NCBI RefSeq assembly: GCF_900100695.1
Contig: NZ_FNCF01000001.1
Span: forward strand, 298,060-362,059
DNA from: Klenkia brasiliensis
Lineage (GTDB): Bacteria; Actinomycetota; Actinomycetes; Mycobacteriales; Geodermatophilaceae
Reading direction: 5' to 3'
DNA length: 64,000 bases
Within the stretch, counting starts at the first letter, position 1. Every line of letters starts with the position of its first letter. Below are positions 62,645 through 64,000 of this stretch, piece after piece. The position numbers were made by a program, and so were the translations under genes. The notes beneath the pieces are model-generated. The model was not told the origin of the DNA, made no database searches, and saw nothing but the letters and a program-made list of their open reading frames with translations.

Positions 62645-63720
62645 CGGGTCACGTCCTGGGTGTCGAGGGGGGCGAAGACGGCGTCGAGCAGGTCACCGGG
62701 GTCGGCGTCCACCCCGGCGTTGGCCTCGCGCACGGCGTTCTTGATGGCCTCGGTGGCCTCGTCGCGGGCGGCCGCGACGTCCTGCGCGGTGAGCAGGCCG
62801 GACTCCGTCACCTTCGTCTCGAAGGCCAGGATCGGGTCGCGCTCCCGCCACTCCGCGATCTCCTCGCGGGTGCGGTAGAGGTTCTTGTCGCTCTTGCTGT
62901 GGCCCTTCCACCGGTAGGTCTCGGCCTCGATGAGGGTCGGGCCACCACCGTTGCGGGCGCGGTCGACGGCCTCGGCGGCCGCGGCGTGCACCGCGTCCAG
63001 GTCGTTGCCGTCCACGGTCACGCCGGGCATGCCGTAGGCGGCCGCGCGCTCGGCCACGTGCGGCACGGCCATCGAGAACTCGGTGGAGAAGCTCATGCCG
63101 TACTTGTTGTTCTCGCAGACGAAGACCACCGGCAGGTCCCAGATCGCGGCCAGGTTCAGGCCCTCGTGGAAGGCGCCCTCGTTCGTCGCGCCGTCGCCGA
63201 AGAAGCTGGCGACCACGCGGTCCTCGCCCCGCATCTTGTAGGCCAGCGCCGCGCCGGCGGCGATCGGGATGCCGCCGCCGACGATGCCGTTGGCACCGAG
63301 GTTGCCGGTGGCGACGTCGGCGATGTGCATCGAGCCGCCACGGCCGCGGCAGTAGCCGCTCTCCTTGGCCAGCAGCTCGGCCATCATCCGGGTCAGGTCG
63401 GCGCCCTGGGCGATGCAGTGGCCGTGCCCGCGGTGGGTGCTGGTGATGGCGTCGCGCTCGCGCAGGGCCAGGCACACACCGGTCGCGCTGGCCTCCTGGC
63501 CGATCGACAGGTGCATGGTGCCGTGCATCAGGCCCCGGGCGAACAGGTCGTCCACGGCCTCCTCGAAGCGGCGGATCTTCCACATGGTGGCCAGCGAGGT
63601 GCGGGCGGTCGTGGGGTCGCTGGACGGCGCGACGGGACGGCCGTCCTGGACGGGCGGCTGGTGCGCGATGGCAGTGATGACGAACTCCCTGGTCTGCACA
63701 TTTGTGACAACGGTTTGCAC
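62641..63720 (-). CDS. TPP-dependent acetoin/pyruvate-type dehydrogenase E1 alpha subunit
   Basis: E1 alpha of about 359 residues. Core motifs: [73 protein letters not shown], the TPP motif [31 protein letters not shown], and HSKSD. The GGSMHIAD context is closest to AcoA-like acetoin dehydrogenases, but pyruvate use cannot be excluded. The start is uncertain: GTG 63720 lies 12 bases after a good -10, and GTG 63699 overlaps an operator-like site; the only purine-rich ribosome-like site (AGGGAG) is followed by ATC, not a normal start. Confidence 0.88.
   Translation of the reverse strand: MQTVVTNVQTREFVITAIAHQPPVQDGRPVAPSSDPTTARTSLATMWKIRRFEEAVDDLFARGLMHGTMHLSIGQEASATGVCLALRERDAITSTHRGHGHCIAQGADLTRMMAELLAKESGYCRGRGGSMHIADVATGNLGANGIVGGGIPIAAGAALAYKMRGEDRVVASFFGDGATNEGAFHEGLNLAAIWDLPVVFVCENNKYGMSFSTEFSMAVPHVAERAAAYGMPGVTVDGNDLDAVHAAAAEAVDRARNGGGPTLIEAETYRWKGHSKSDKNLYRTREEIAEWRERDPILAFETKVTESGLLTAQDVAAARDEATEAIKNAVREANAGVDADPGDLLDAVFAPLDTQDVTR
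63695..63720 (-). promoter_or_regulatory. Operator-like sites at the start of the dehydrogenase operon
   Basis: TGCACA-TT-TGTGAC (63695-63708) matches the SorC-promoter palindrome: over 19 bases, 15 positions agree. A TTGCAC half-site follows at 63715-63720. The sites lie just downstream of the predicted transcription start, a position suited to repression. Confidence 0.5.
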
Positions 63721-63732
63721 GTCTGCTCAGGG

Positions 63733-63761
63733 AATGTATGGGGTGGGACACACCGATGCAA
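63733..63761 (-). promoter_or_regulatory. Promoter of the dehydrogenase operon
   Basis: On the minus strand, -35 TTGCAT (complement of 63756-63761), a 17-base spacer, and -10 TACATT (complement of 63733-63738): a good vegetative-type promoter with expected start near 63726. Confidence 0.7.
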
Positions 63762-63840
63762 GAGGCACCGCCACGGCGGCCTCCCGCGGGCACGCCGAGG
63801 GCCCCGGGCGCGGCAGCGCACGGGGTGGGAGGAGGGCGGC

Positions 63841-64000
63841 TCAGGCCTGCGGGACCACCAGGGCGGTGGCCACGGCGGCCAGGCCCTCGCCGCGGCCGGT
63901 GAGGCCGAGCCCGTCGGTGGTGGTCGCGGTCAGCCGGACGACGGCGCCCAGCGCGCCGGACAACGCAGCGACCGCCTCCTCGCGGCGGGCGCTCATCCGC
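63841..64000 (-). CDS. ispF: 2-C-methyl-D-erythritol 2,4-cyclodiphosphate synthase, C-terminus (partial)
   Basis: The last 53 codons of a minus-strand gene that begins outside the window. The end reads [29 protein letters not shown], the IspF C-terminal signature including the TTTDGLG metal/phosphate region and the GRGEG turn. IspF makes the cyclodiphosphate of the MEP isoprenoid pathway. In actinobacteria ispF normally follows ispD and precedes cysS; here about 10 kb of other genes separate it from cysS. Confidence 0.92.
   Translation of the reverse strand, partial: RMSARREEAVAALSGALGAVVRLTATTTDGLGLTGRGEGLAAVATALVVPQA

Overview
This window looks like chromosomal DNA of a very high-GC actinobacterium, most likely Geodermatophilaceae (Blastococcus/Modestobacter/Geodermatophilus type). 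That placement is an inference from GC content, frequent GTG starts, TANNNT-type promoters close to start codons, and gene order: DUF2771-csp-MFS-helicase-associated protein-XPB (as around Rv0861c-Rv0876c in Mycobacterium), DUF3263 beside a LytR_C protein, and an ispF/cysS/rlmB neighbourhood. I see no transposase, phage gene, CRISPR array or rRNA. There is one tRNA (Thr, TGT).

Layout. 1-13 kb: DUF2771 (partial), cold-shock protein, acyl-CoA ligase, MFS exporter, helicase-associated protein, cyclopropane synthase and two SF2 helicases. 12.8-16.9 kb: an operon of a 39-residue ORF, a giant LuxR-type ATPase regulator, a beta-helix acyltransferase and a cupin. 17-25.7 kb: MHS transporter, lipoprotein, zwf, LURP-like protein, M20 peptidase, HD hydrolase, Gfo/Idh/MocA oxidoreductase and an iron-regulated siderophore-binding lipoprotein. 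25.8-27.6 kb: groEL under a perfect CIRCE element.

27.6-34.2 kb: an exosortase locus. Two paralogous GAF/degenerate-GGDEF proteins sit upstream of a small exosortase, a GT2 glycosyltransferase, a surface protein with a tripartite C-terminal sorting signal, and a UDP-GlcNAc 2-epimerase. Five of these genes are chained by four identical GTGA overlaps, so they probably build and anchor one surface glycoconjugate. 34.2-35.7 kb: thrC behind a SAM-I riboswitch whose closing stem overlaps the ribosome-binding site. 36.5-40.2 kb: an ABC-2 permease coupled to an unusual 955-residue fusion of a secreted alpha/beta hydrolase, a membrane helix and an ABC ATPase.

40-53 kb: LytR_C protein, DUF3263, RarD, Na+/H+ antiporter, orphan PTS IIA/IIB with a DeoR regulator, dodecin, tRNA-Thr, HtrA protease, DUF445, cupin, rlmB and cysS. 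53.3-63.7 kb: a carbohydrate block between cysS and ispF. It holds a degenerate IspD-like protein, a zinc-ribbon protein, an IspD-family cytidylyltransferase, a COG4091 dehydrogenase, a glucitol-type PTS with a split IIB/IIC, GutM, a SorC regulator and a three-gene TPP-dependent dehydrogenase operon. Similar inverted-repeat sites lie upstream of the SorC gene and of the dehydrogenase operon, suggesting shared control. The window ends inside ispF.

All calls come from reading the sequence. Family names reflect recognised motifs, not database searches.
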